DNA of 64,000 nt from contig NC_054082.1 in assembly GCF_017562075.2 (NCBI RefSeq), positions 46,895,793 to 46,959,792 of the forward strand, read 5' to 3'. Below are positions 40,201-47,694 of this stretch, piece by piece. The notes under the pieces are model-generated. The model was not told the origin of the DNA. It was given only the letters and a program-made list of their open reading frames with translations, and did not search any database. How positions within the stretch are numbered: position 1 is the first letter of the stretch; every line of letters starts with the position of its first letter. The stretch is from Anopheles merus. Taxonomy: Eukaryota; Arthropoda; Insecta; Diptera; Culicidae. The translations under genes and the position numbers were made by a program.

Positions 40201-41352
40201 CCGGCTGGGCGATCTGGAGCACGTGCACAAGTGGCCGGAGTACTGTCGCGCGAACGCCGGCTTTGCGCACGAGTACCAGCTGATCAACGTGGAGGACTTT
40301 AACGGCGTGGGCGAATCGGAACCGAATCCGTACTTCTACCAGAATCTGGCCGAAGCCGAGTACGTGGTGGCCGTGTTCATGTACATGCGGCTGCTCGGCT
40401 ATCCGGCGGAGAAGATTTCCATCCTTACCACGTACAACGGGCAGAAGCATTTGATACGGGACGTGATTGAGTCGCGCTGCGCCAACAACCCGATGTTTGG
40501 CAAACCGCACAAAGTGACCACGGTGGACAAGTACCAGGGCCAGCAGAACGATTACATACTGCTGTCGCTGGTGCGCACGAAAACCATCGGTCACATTCGG
40601 GACGTGCGGCGTCTGGTGGTGGCCATGAGTCGTGCCCGCCTGGGGCTGTACATTTTCGGCCGGGTGGCGCTGTTTAAGAATTGCGTTGAGTTGCGACCAG
40701 CCTTCCGGCTGCTGATGAACCGTCCGCTCGAGCTGCAGCTTCATCCGGAGGAAAAGTACGGGGGAGGCGAACGTCAACTGCAGGGTGGTGGAAGTGGTGC
40801 GGGTGAAGAAGGACTGTCCACCAGGACGGTGAAGGACATGACGCAGATGGCACAATTTGTCTACCAGATGTACATGCAGCAGGTGAACGTCATCCGCGAG
40901 GAAATGGTGCGTATGGGTTGCTGTAGCTTATGGCTTCTAGTTTTTTTTTTTTTACTTACTATCTGCTTTTGATTCTGCAGGAAAAAATGAAAACTCTTTT
41001 CGAGAAGCAGCGCCAGGAGCAGCAGCAGGAAAAGATGGAAGAACAGATCAAGATCGTTGATGCGGAGGCCGAGGAGGCGGAAAAGCAACGCCAGGCGGAA
41101 GCGGCTGCTAAGAAGGACTTTGCACCGACCCCGATACGCAACGAAATAGGCGATTTGGCAGAACCGATGGATGTTGCGGAAAGGCCACGCCGTGGTAAGA
41201 AACGGGTAGCGGCCGAGGAAGCTGTTGTTCCGCCACCGGCGACCCAAGAAGGTGAAAAGGACGGCGAGCAGGAGAAGACCGAGGAGAAGACAGAGGAGGA
41301 TCCAAAAGCCGATGAACCGGAAGTCGAGGAAAAGGAAGAAGCAGAGGATTAA
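1578..41352 (+). CDS. AQR: Aquarius, intron-binding spliceosomal RNA helicase (5 coding exons)
   Basis: SF1 helicase of the intron-binding complex of the spliceosome; it contacts intron RNA upstream of the branch site and helps couple splicing to snoRNP and exon-junction-complex assembly (known for the family). Exons by GT-AG sites: 1578-1670, 1743-2561, 37512-38052, 38136-40906, 40981-41352, giving 1531 aa (human AQR is about 1485). The frame is continuous at every junction, including Tyr485 split across exons 3 and 4. Exons 1-3 encode the armadillo-like N-terminal domain, exon 4 the beta-barrel and helicase core. Visible motifs: Walker A GPPGTGKT at residues 838-845 (39194-39217), motif II MEEAAQ at 1082-1087, motif III GDHHQLPP at 1116-1123, and the motif VI block MSRAR at 1315-1319. 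Exon 5 is a Lys/Glu-rich, probably coiled and disordered tail. The start at 1578 follows a good Kozak context. Intron 2 is about 34.95 kb and hosts two antisense receptor genes. Confidence 0.95.
2580..3928. other. AT-rich intronic stretch, including likely 3' UTR of the nested receptor on the minus strand
   Basis: No coding potential is seen. T-rich tracts occur at 2831-2844 and 3107-3142. Read on the minus strand, TTTATT motifs near 3089 and 3111-3122 are AATAAA signals that could end the receptor transcript whose stop codon is at 3929-3931. Confidence 0.4.
3929..7270 (-). CDS. Methuselah-like G-protein-coupled receptor A, nested in the aquarius intron
   Basis: Secretin-class-like receptor of the insect Methuselah family, expected at the plasma membrane; ligand unknown. 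Exons on the minus strand: 7270-7087, 5322-5195, 5098-3929, giving 493 aa. Both junctions keep frame with consensus sites (GTAAGT and GTAAGC donors, CCTAG and TTTTAG acceptors). Residues 1-30 are a signal peptide. The ectodomain has Cys at 41, 42, 53, 91, 161 and 185, in the CC-x(10)-C pattern near the mature N-terminus. An N-A-T glycosylation sequon (60-62) is created across the first splice junction. Seven hydrophobic helices lie at about 203-225, 235-253, 263-288, 315-334, 365-388, 408-432 and 436-459, all in the last exon. A second related receptor lies about 13 kb upstream on the same strand. Which mthl paralogue this is cannot be decided here. Confidence 0.85.
7271..18213. other. Non-coding intronic sequence between the two nested receptors (left part)
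   Basis: About 11 kb with many short open frames on both strands, none with a recognisable domain or credible splice partners. It holds many short CA/GT and CACACATA-type simple repeats, such as around 11056-11082, 12216-12236, 16137-16171 and 16660-16930. Any 5' UTR exon of receptor A would be at the left end. I see no RNA gene. Confidence 0.5.
18214..18739 (+). mobile_element. tRNA-derived SINE, SINE200-like, split by an insertion
   Basis: The left half (18214-18280) has a tRNA-like head with an A-box-like segment (GGTACAGTCG) and a B box (GGGTTCAAGCTC). The right half (about 18603-18739) continues with the ACTGACTATCCTGCTATGGGG and TGACCGACAACGGTTGTTAAGCC segments typical of the A. gambiae SINE200 family as I remember it. 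It ends in an A-run at 18729-18739. A short CTATT repeat flanks the element (18209-18213 and 18740-18744), a possible target-site duplication. The name rests on memory of the family and was not searched. Confidence 0.65.
18281..18602. mobile_element. MITE-like insertion inside the SINE
   Basis: About 320 bp that separate the two SINE halves. Each end carries a short palindrome: CAGTTACTCGTAACTG on the left (18280-18295) and GTCACTCCTGTGAC on the right (18592-18605). A 33-bp segment at 18296-18328 with the core ACACAAGAACGACAAAAAG is shared with 54423-54453, so the sequence is repetitive. No coding capacity. The exact ends and the superfamily are not resolved. Confidence 0.45.
18745..20698. 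other. AT-rich intronic sequence, including likely 3' UTR of receptor B
   Basis: No convincing gene. Overlapping small open frames on both strands at 19713-19941 show no family resemblance. Read on the minus strand, TTTATT at about 20082-20087 would be an AATAAA signal some 600 bp after the receptor B stop codon. Confidence 0.4.
20699..24623 (-). CDS. Methuselah-like G-protein-coupled receptor B, nested in the aquarius intron (6 exons)
   Basis: Second insect Methuselah-like receptor; ligand unknown. Minus-strand exons: 24623-24322, 24188-23890, 21771-21693, 21556-21411, 21301-20879, 20736-20699, giving 428 aa. All five junctions are in frame with GT-AG sites; the 38-bp last exon, ending ...KYDLIIK, is the least certain. 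Residues 1-26 form a signal peptide. The ectodomain is short (about 100 aa) with six Cys at 39, 40, 53, 68, 103 and 120, and sequons at Asn59 and Asn67. Helices lie at about 131-156, 168-190, 201-222, 239-260, 282-306, 326-346 and 357-380. Unlike receptor A, the helices are spread over four exons. The shared CC-x(n)-C six-Cys layout and strand suggest kinship with receptor A, but the helices look well diverged. Introns are 133 bp, 2.1 kb, 136 bp, 109 bp and 142 bp. Confidence 0.85.
21772..23889 (-). other. Second intron of receptor B
   Basis: 2.1 kb between helices 2 and 3 of the receptor. It shows no exon-like sequence that keeps the receptor frame. Small open frames here (for example 22407-22667 on the minus strand) have no recognisable product. 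Confidence 0.5.
25217..25264. repeat. (TC)24 microsatellite, GAGA tract on the receptor B strand
   Basis: 24 uninterrupted TC units, embedded in a longer pyrimidine run (about 25209-25273). Read on the minus strand this is a GAGA-type tract about 590 bp upstream of the receptor B start codon. Confidence 0.9.
31482..31494. repeat. Run of 13 G
   Basis: Thirteen consecutive G residues directly before AGAAGC. Such runs are hard to sequence, so the exact length is uncertain. Confidence 0.85.
33926..34350. other. GC- and CpG-richer segment of the giant intron
   Basis: Compared with its AT-rich surroundings this stretch is rich in CG dinucleotides, so long frames stay open on both strands without recognisable products. 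Just before it, a TATACTAACGTGCATTAG-like unit is repeated imperfectly (about 33927-33963). It could be a distal promoter or 5' exon of a nested receptor, or a CpG-rich relic. Confidence 0.25.
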
Positions 41353-41416
41353 AAGAAAAAAAAGCAGGAAAAACGAAGGTCCTACTGCCCATTGTAGTTA
41401 TTAAATTCATCTTAAA

Positions 41417-41422
41417 AATAAA
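41417..41422 (+). terminator. Poly(A) signal of aquarius
   Basis: AATAAA 65 bp after the aquarius stop codon (41350-41352). The convergent ERCC1 gene ends at 41581. Confidence 0.65.
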
Positions 41423-41504
41423 TTAAGCTCCAAAATACAATTAAATAATGGTTTTTATTACTTGCACAGTTTCTGATTTTCCAGCTCATATTAAATCACA
41501 TAAA

Positions 41505-41510
41505 TTTATT
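41505..41510 (-). terminator. Candidate poly(A) signal of ERCC1
   Basis: TTTATT on the plus strand, AATAAA on the minus strand, 71 bp past the ERCC1 stop. A second copy lies at 41454-41459. The 228-bp gap 41353-41580 holds the 3' ends of both convergent genes and nothing else that I can see. Confidence 0.5.
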
Positions 41511-41580
41511 CACTCTTAGCATATTCTTTTCTTCTCTTTTGCCATAGCCCGAAGCATGTTCCGGCATTCCATCCCAGGCC

Positions 41581-42336
41581 CTACTTACGAAAGCTTTCAC
41601 TAAACGTTTTGTGCAGCTTCTTCACCTTTCTCGGCCCAAGCCCGGAGCACATGCTGAGCCGCTCCTCGCTACTGTTGATCAGCTTGCCGAGCGTGCCAAA
41701 GTTCTGCAGCAGTATCATCGCGTCCGTCTGGTTGACGGGCTTGATGCTGGTGAGCGCGCGGACCAGCTTCTCGTGCGGATACTTCTCCGCCCGCTCCATG
41801 ATCCAGTCCGGCGGTCGGTTCTCGAACAGCTTGTACTTCTCCACGATGCGGCCCGCCTCGTCCGCGTTCCAGGCCAGCATCAGCGTCAGATCGGCCAGCA
41901 GACAGATGCGCGTCAGGTGCTTGAGCGCATTCTGCGGCTCGGAAATGTCGATCTGTACCAGCAGCACGCGCAGCTCGTACATCTTGCCCAGCTGCTTCAG
42001 CCGGGCGTGGATGTAGTCCGGGTTGAGGTTGTGGTAGCGCAGCGACAGGAAGAGAATGCAGGCGCTCGCCCCGACCACGTAGTCCGGCACGACGTCATCG
42101 TACTCCCAGGGTATGGTCTGGATGGCTTTCAGCAGCGGATTGCCGCGCTGCTTCGGGTTTACCAGGATGCAGTGGCTTTTGTTTACCTTGGCCGCCACCA
42201 CGGCTGGGGCGGTGGTCGGTGTTTCTGCTGTCGTCGCTGTTGTTGTGTTGGAGGGAGCTTTTGTTTCGCTTACGGTCGTTTGTTTCGCGGGCGGCGGTAT
42301 GTCCAGCGCGGCCAATAGTTCGTCATCTTCATCCAT
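41581..42336 (-). CDS. ERCC1: DNA excision repair protein ERCC1
   Basis: Non-catalytic partner of the XPF nuclease, which cuts 5' of lesions in nucleotide excision repair and in interstrand-crosslink repair, in the nucleus. Single exon, 251 aa (human ERCC1 is 297, longer mainly at the N-terminus). Residues 1-50 are low-complexity, rich in Thr and Ala. The central nuclease-like domain starts near residue 55 with the conserved LVNPKQRGNPLL segment and IPWEYDD, and runs to about 170. As expected for ERCC1, it lacks the XPF-type catalytic ERK signature. The C-terminal double helix-hairpin-helix domain spans about 185-251, with the hairpin SGLGPRKVKKL at 231-241. Start: the first ATG of the frame, giving MDEDDELLAALD. 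It converges on aquarius and diverges from DNALI1. Confidence 0.93.
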   Translation of the reverse strand: MDEDDELLAALDIPPPAKQTTVSETKAPSNTTTATTAETPTTAPAVVAAKVNKSHCILVNPKQRGNPLLKAIQTIPWEYDDVVPDYVVGASACILFLSLRYHNLNPDYIHARLKQLGKMYELRVLLVQIDISEPQNALKHLTRICLLADLTLMLAWNADEAGRIVEKYKLFENRPPDWIMERAEKYPHEKLVRALTSIKPVNQTDAMILLQNFGTLGKLINSSEERLSMCSGLGPRKVKKLHKTFSESFRK

Positions 42337-42924
42337 GGTCGGGAGGTAGCTTCGTTGCCGGCCGGTAAACTGCAGCTGTGCAGCTGTTCTATTGCATCGG
42401 GTTTGTTATTGTTTACTGGACGGTTGACGTTTGTTGAGCATGTTCGAAAATACAAACGGCGGGACGAATGGTATCGACATTCGAAGTTAAAAAAGTCGTT
42501 CAAAATTGGGGATGAAAATAAAGAATGCCGTTTATAGGGGATGATTTTTAGAAAATGTGCTCTCGAAACACATCAATGACCATTAAAGCAACGGACATTA
42601 AAACGTGCTGTTCTGTCCGAATGGTGCATTTTAATGAAACATCCGTGTGCGTGTACGTTCAAGCATGAATCTGCTACTACTTGTTGAAGTTGTTGATTTT
42701 GGTTGCAATCCTAGCAACCTGCTGCTTCTCGCCGTTTTCCACTGCATGCCTGGTTGCCATGGTTTGTGAATGGGACTGTTTGGTCGCTGCACAATCCTTC
42801 ACTGGCATAGGAATCCGAAAGTTGCCCTTAATTTGTGTGAAAAAACTTTCGCAACGCGTGTGTGCCTTACGGTGGACATCGACTGGACCCGTCTCAATTG
42901 TCGCTCCCCACTACCAACACAACC
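42337..42924. promoter_or_regulatory. Shared upstream region of ERCC1 and DNALI1
   Basis: 588 bp separate the two divergent start codons, so both promoters must lie here. Two RFX/X-box-like sites are visible on the DNALI1 side. The dyad GGTTGC-N7-GCAACC is at 42701-42719, and GTTGCCATGG is at 42753-42762. X-boxes are known to drive axonemal and ciliary genes, which fits DNALI1. The ERCC1 side shows no clear motif. Confidence 0.5.
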
Positions 42925-43803
42925 ATGGCTGATCGCAATTTGGAGCTGCAAACCACACTGGTGCGCTACAACAACCCGGTACTCGTGGTGAAACATGTGG
43001 AAAAGCGCGAACCGGCGGGCGATGTGGCCCCATCGAAGGAACAGACCGGCCGTCCCGGGTCAGGTGGTGCCGTCGTCGTCGACAGTCCGCGGGAGACGGA
43101 GGAGATTCTGAACTGCATCCTGCCGCCGAAAACGTGGGAAGAGGATGGACAGCTGTGGACGCAAACCGTGTCGAGCACGCCCGCAACTCGCCAGGACGTG
43201 ATCAACCTGCAGGAGATGCTGGACACACGCCTGCAGCAGACGCAGGCCCGCGAGACGGGCATCTGTCCGGTGAGGCGCGAGCTCTACACCCAGTGCTTCG
43301 ACGAGCTGATCCGCCAGGTCACGATCAACTGTACCGAGCGGGGCCTGCTGCTGTTGCGCGTGCGGGACGAGATTGCAATGTCGCTTGAGGCGTACGAGAC
43401 GCTATACTGTAGCTCGGTTTCGTTCGGCATTCGGAAGGCGCTGCAGGCCCAGGAGGGCAAGGAAAAGCTGCAGGAGCAGATACAGCAGGTGGAGCACGAG
43501 AAGGAGATGCTGCTCAACTCGATCAGCGACATGAAGATCAAGGCGGACCAGGCCGAGCGAAGGAACGCGGAGCTGCGTGCGTCCGAGGAGAAGAAACATT
43601 CGGAGGAGATTGCCTTCCTTAAGAAAACCAACGCACAGCTTAAGGTATGCGACTCGACACATTTGCCTCACTGCGTGTTTGTTTTATGAAAACGGATACA
43701 TTTATTGACGATCGGTTGTCCTGTCTTTTTTTGTTTTGTTTCTTACAACACAATCTCTTCTCCGCAGGCCCAACTGGAAGGAATTATTGCACCGAAGAAG
43801 TAA
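42925..43803 (+). CDS. DNALI1: Axonemal dynein light intermediate polypeptide (p28, inner arm)
   Basis: Light intermediate chain of inner-arm axonemal dyneins, needed for beating of sperm tails and motile sensory cilia. Exons 42925-43644 and 43768-43803 join in frame (AAG then GCC) to give 251 aa, close to human DNALI1. Hallmarks are ILNCILPPKTWEEDGQLW at 61-78 and the block from QARETGICPVRREL (107-120) to CFDELIRQVTINCTERG (124-140). A coiled coil follows from about 175 to 245 and the conserved end is AQLEGIIAPKK. The start at 42925 has a CAACCATGG context. An upstream in-frame ATG at 42862 would add 21 residues with no family similarity, so it was not chosen. Without splicing the frame stops soon after residue 240 and the conserved C-terminus is lost. 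Confidence 0.94.
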
Positions 43804-44090
43804 AAACCCGGAAACCCCATTACTTGCTGCACGCGCCGTGCACGACCAATGAAAACGGATAGTTCTGCCTCTAAGCCTTCATATGTTGATATACTGTAGC
43901 TAAATTTTTGCGCCTATAACTAATACAACACACTTTACAAAATCCACTCAACAGGACACTGTTGCTTAGTACAGGGGGTCAGCAATTCGAGAGCGACAGC
44001 CCCCTTCGAGAGGTGTTTGAAAACGCAACGAGAATGTTGCCTTGTCTTCCTCAACAAGGCATTCGTGTGTTTGTGTGGTTAGTGTGTGCG
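43804..44090. other. Gap between the convergent DNALI1 and ETFA genes
   Basis: 287 bp that must hold both 3' UTRs. No canonical AATAAA is visible on either strand, so variant signals are probably used. Confidence 0.4.
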
Positions 44091-45371
44091 TTAGCACTTT
44101 TCGTTAATCTCTGGCACCACCTTGAACAGGTCGGCAACGAGCCCGTAGTCAGCCACCTGGAAGATTGGCGCTTCCGGATCCTTGTTGATGGCCACGATCG
44201 TCTTCGAGTCCTTCATGCCGGCCAGATGCTGGATCGCACCGGAGATGCCGATGGCCACGTACACCTCGGGCGCCACAATCTTGCCCGTCTGGCCGATCTG
44301 CAGATCGTTCGGTACGTAGCCAGCGTCGACGGCGGCACGGGACGCGCCAACCGCGGCACCCCACTTGTCTGCCAGATCGTACAGCATTTTGAAGTTGTCG
44401 CCCGACTTCATGCCCCGCCCGCCGGACACGATGATCTTCGCCGCCGTGAGCGACGGTCGGTCCGACTTGGTCAGCTCCTGGCTAACGAACTCGGTCGTTT
44501 TGCTCGCAAAATCGCCCTCGGGCGCTTTCTCGATGGCGGCCGCACTGCCGGCAGCACCGGTCGGCTCAAAGTTGGTGCCGCGCACCGTGATCACCTTCAC
44601 CGGATCCTTCGACTTGACCGTCTGGATCGCGTTGCCGGCGTAGATAGTGCGCACGAACGTATCGGCCGACTGGACGCCGATAATGTCCGACACGGGCGAC
44701 ACGTCCAGCTTGGCGGCGATGCGGGGCAGCACCGCCTTACCGAAAGCCGTTGCCCCGGCGACGATGTGCGTAAACTTGAGCTGCTCCTGCGTGGCCAGGA
44801 TGAGCGGGGTGAGCGACTCCGCCAGCAGACCCTTGTACGCGTCGCCCTCGGCCACCAGCACCTTCTTGACGCCGTCCAGCTTGGCGGCAGCTTCCGAAAC
44901 CGGGCCGACCTTGGTGCCAGCGACGAGGACGGTCACATCACCGCCCAGTTTCTTTGCCGCCGTGACCGCGTTGGCCGTGATCGGGTTCAGCGTCTCATTG
45001 TTGTGTTCTGCCAGCACCAGCGTGCTCTGGAAGCGCCGAAAACCCTGCCGAAAACAATTGATACCGTTTACGATTTTGGCCAATGCGCGCAGAATAGTGC
45101 AAATTATATAATTAACTTCAATTGAGAGAGAGAGTACAAAGGTTGGAAACTTCCAGTCGGTCCGTCTCCGTCTTGTTCCGGAGGACGGCAGCCGCACAGC
45201 CGTGCGTTATCTCTCGTTATCATCGGTCGATGGGCGAGGGGAAGTGTGGTGACGCGGAACATGTTGATCGCGCAATGTTATGCAAAATTCACCTTCGCCC
45301 CTTTCGTAAACGCTACGCCCGCTTACCTGCGCCGAAGGTCGCACGAGGGATGAGGAGCACCGGGCAAACAT
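44091..45371 (-). CDS. ETFA: Electron transfer flavoprotein subunit alpha, mitochondrial
   Basis: FAD-binding subunit of the mitochondrial electron transfer flavoprotein. It takes electrons from acyl-CoA and amino-acid dehydrogenases and passes them to ETF-ubiquinone oxidoreductase. Two minus-strand exons, 45371-45327 and 45044-44091, give 332 aa (human 333). Exon 1 encodes a 15-residue basic, Ser-rich start typical of a mitochondrial presequence, then a GTAAGC donor. Exon 2 begins after TTCGGCAG with GFRRFQSTLVLAEHNN. The FAD domain shows SGGRGMKSGDNF (222-233), GASRAAVDAGY (248-258) and the signature GISGAIQHLAGM (281-292), followed by AINKDPEAPIF (300-310). The longer frame open to 45197 would give an N-terminus unlike the family and is probably intron. 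It converges on DNALI1. Confidence 0.93.
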
Positions 45372-46596
45372 TGTGTTGAGCACTCTCACTTGAAAACCAA
45401 TAGAAGCCTTAATGAACGCGAGCGAAAGAAAAAAGGAATCACAGAAGTAACGAGTGGCGAATTTAGCAAATGGAATTGTTGTCAATTGACGTCGGTTCAA
45501 TGCCCAAGTAACTTCTTCTTCTTCTTCTTAATAGAGTTGGTAGGTTGAGGCCTCCTATACGATCCGTTTTTTGAAGGTATAATCAGAGGTTTAACTACCA
45601 GTTTTTGGAGGGGAAATCATCCATTCTCCTTTGATGTTTATATTGCTGTTTCTTTGATGTTTATATGTTGTGGTTGAGATCTTTCTGATTGATGCACAGT
45701 GTGTTGGTTTTCGTGAAATCACCTATCGTTTTTTTTTTCTTTTTGATAGTTTGTGTGTTCTTTTCAGTTTGTATTCAAAAGATAGTGTTGTTCCATTCTT
45801 TAAGTTTGCTTGTGGTTTAGTGGGTTTCAATTTTTTTTTTCTTTGTGGTGTTTGTATGTATATGTATTTATATGTATTTTTTTTTTCTTGAGAGAGGATG
45901 AGGTTTTTTTTTTTATTTATTATTATTATTATTATTTTTTTTTTTTGTACAGGTTCTTGTTCTTGTGTTAGGGTTTTTTTTTTTGAGGTGGCTTGTTTTG
46001 TGAAGTTTGAAAAGGGTTTTCTGTGAGTGTGCTGGTTTTGTTACAAGGCCCTTTCAGTTGGTCCTTTTGGCATCTTGTTTCTATCCTCTAGTGATAGAAA
46101 AGGATGTCTTTGGATTTCTCGTGTTTGCCAGAACAAACGGAGTACCCAACCTTAGGAGGCCCTGATGCGTGTGAAGTCGGGTTTTTTTTTGTTATTTTTG
46201 TGGTGTGATGTTTGAAATTGGAGTGTTCAGTTAGGTGATGTTTTATGTATATATATATATGTAATACCAGAAACCAATGAATAAATAATTAAATAATTAA
46301 ATAAATAAATAAATAAATAAGGTACAGATAAATAATTGAATAAATAGTTTTAAATAATTGAATAAATAGGAAAAAAAACATGAGATAACGTTTCGTTATA
46401 CAGACAATGTAATAAATATAATAAATAGAATAGAAAGAATAAATAGAATAAATGTAATAAATATAATAAATGCAATAGATGTAATAATTATAATAGATAG
46501 ATAAATAAATGGTGAGTACTTGTCCTATTGCTATCCTTTTTGCTGAAGTGTTGAGTGCAGTCTCTTTGTTGTGAGTTATATAGGCAAATATATAGG
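45372..46596. repeat. Low-complexity T-rich, (CTT)n and (TAAA)n-rich region
   Basis: Gene-free stretch upstream of ETFA. It contains CTTCTTCTTCTTCTTCTT near 45512-45529, several T-runs of 8-13, ATT repeats (about 45916-45935), and AAT/AAAT-type arrays from about 46275 to 46500. Apart from the proximal part, which must hold the ETFA promoter, I see no function. Confidence 0.6.
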
Positions 46597-46761
46597 TGTA
46601 GCAGCCCACTGTGCAGTTCGCGTGGCTCGTACGCAGAGTACGAGCTGTCATCAAGAGCTGTCAGAATTCCGTGGCGTGAACGACCATTCTGTTTGGCGCC
46701 CATTTTGAGAGCAGACCGATTTGGAAAAGTAAAAATAAAGAAAATTGAACAAAACGCTAAA
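46597..46761 (+). repeat. 5' LTR of the CsRn1-like element
   Basis: 165 bp, identical to 50821-50985 by eye. It begins TGTAGCAGCC and ends AACGCTAAA, so the usual terminal CA is missing. AATAAA occurs close to its 3' end (about 46734-46739). One A at the right end may belong to the target duplication. Confidence 0.9.
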
Positions 46762-46762
46762 G

Positions 46763-46779
46763 TGGTGACCCCGACGTGA
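46763..46779 (+). other. Primer-binding site, tRNA-Trp type
   Basis: TGGTGACCCCGACGTGA begins one or two bases after the LTR. It matches the complement of the 3' end of eukaryotic tRNA-Trp as used by CsRn1-clade elements. Confidence 0.75.
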
Positions 46780-46818
46780 TCCGTCAATATTTTTCACAAT
46801 TACGAACGAATTCAAACA

Positions 46819-47694
46819 ATGGAGAACGAGAACGCAACTGTACCGTGTGCTCAGCATGTTTATGCTGGTGAAAGTGTAGCATCATCATCATCATCATCCG
46901 CGGCTGTTGCAGCAATTGCTACCCCGCGTCTTAACCCACCAGTTATGGCCGACACCAACATTGACGCATATTTTATGTCCCTCGAGTTTTGGTTTGCTGC
47001 ATCTGGAATCACCGCCCAACATGACTCTCAACGGTACAATATCGTCATGGCCCAGGTTCCCCCGCAGAAACTTGGTGAACTTCGCACAATTGTCGAGAAT
47101 ACTCCAACTAGTGGAAAATACCCATATATCAAATCAAAGTTGACGGAACATTTCGCTGACAGCCAGCAGCGGCGTTTGCATCGTGTGTTGTCTGAAATGC
47201 CCCTTGGAGATTTAAAGCCTAGCCATCTTTTTAACGAGATGAAGCGAGTTGCCGGCGATTCTCTAGGGGACACCTTGCTGCTAGACTTATGGGCAGCTCG
47301 ACTTCCTGCTCATGCCCAAGCAGCAGTAATTGCTTCGCGTGGTGATGCCGCTGACAAGACGACTATAGCTGATGCTATTGTCGAATCTATGAGCTTACGA
47401 AATATTAGCTCTATCGGTCAGGAAACAACTACAACTGCTCTCAATGTAACATCGAGTGATCAACAGATTCAGGATCTTAAATTGGCAATCGACGCATTAT
47501 CGAAACGATTTGACAAGATCCATCCTAATAACCCCCAAGGTCGATCCCGTTCTCGCGCACGTAGTACGGATGCTGATCGCGCTAGAGACACATCAAATGG
47601 GCCATGCTGGTATCATCGTACTTACGGAAGTAATGCTAGAGTATGTCGCGCACCTTGCTCTGTAGGTAATTGGCCTTCTTCCAGCCAGCAATGA
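46819..47694 (+). CDS. gag of the CsRn1-like element
   Basis: 291-residue Gag: particle-forming, RNA-binding protein of the retrotransposon. Residues 40-200 have the helical capsid-like pattern of the clade (start of the conserved part around FWFAASGITAQ). Near the end, residues 263-280 (47605-47658) form C-X2-H-X9-C-X3-C, the CHCC finger typical of the CsRn1 clade instead of the usual CCHC knuckle. The frame ends at TGA 47692-47694, and the pol sequence continues in the same frame directly after it. Serine repeats near residues 23-29 come from a TCA run. Confidence 0.85.
   Translation: MENENATVPCAQHVYAGESVASSSSSSAAVAAIATPRLNPPVMADTNIDAYFMSLEFWFAASGITAQHDSQRYNIVMAQVPPQKLGELRTIVENTPTSGKYPYIKSKLTEHFADSQQRRLHRVLSEMPLGDLKPSHLFNEMKRVAGDSLGDTLLLDLWAARLPAHAQAAVIASRGDAADKTTIADAIVESMSLRNISSIGQETTTTALNVTSSDQQIQDLKLAIDALSKRFDKIHPNNPQGRSRSRARSTDADRARDTSNGPCWYHRTYGSNARVCRAPCSVGNWPSSSQQ

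Noticed and set aside
38972..40855. 627-codon open frame on the minus strand opposite the aquarius helicase exon
   Set aside because: Shadow of GC-rich aquarius codons. The predicted product has no domain and the plus-strand frame encodes conserved helicase motifs.
41611..42318. 235-codon frame opposite ERCC1
   Set aside because: Antisense shadow of a conserved gene, without its own family resemblance.
42862..42924. Upstream in-frame ATG of DNALI1
   Set aside because: It adds 21 residues without family similarity, while the ATG at 42925 has a better context.
43962..45125. 387-codon plus-strand frame opposite ETFA
   Set aside because: Antisense shadow of ETFA; low-complexity, His/Arg/Leu-rich product.
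45045..45197. N-terminal extension of ETFA reading upstream from 45044 without an intron
   Set aside because: The residues before GFRRFQSTLV do not resemble the family, and a consensus acceptor sits exactly at the family-like boundary with a presequence exon upstream.
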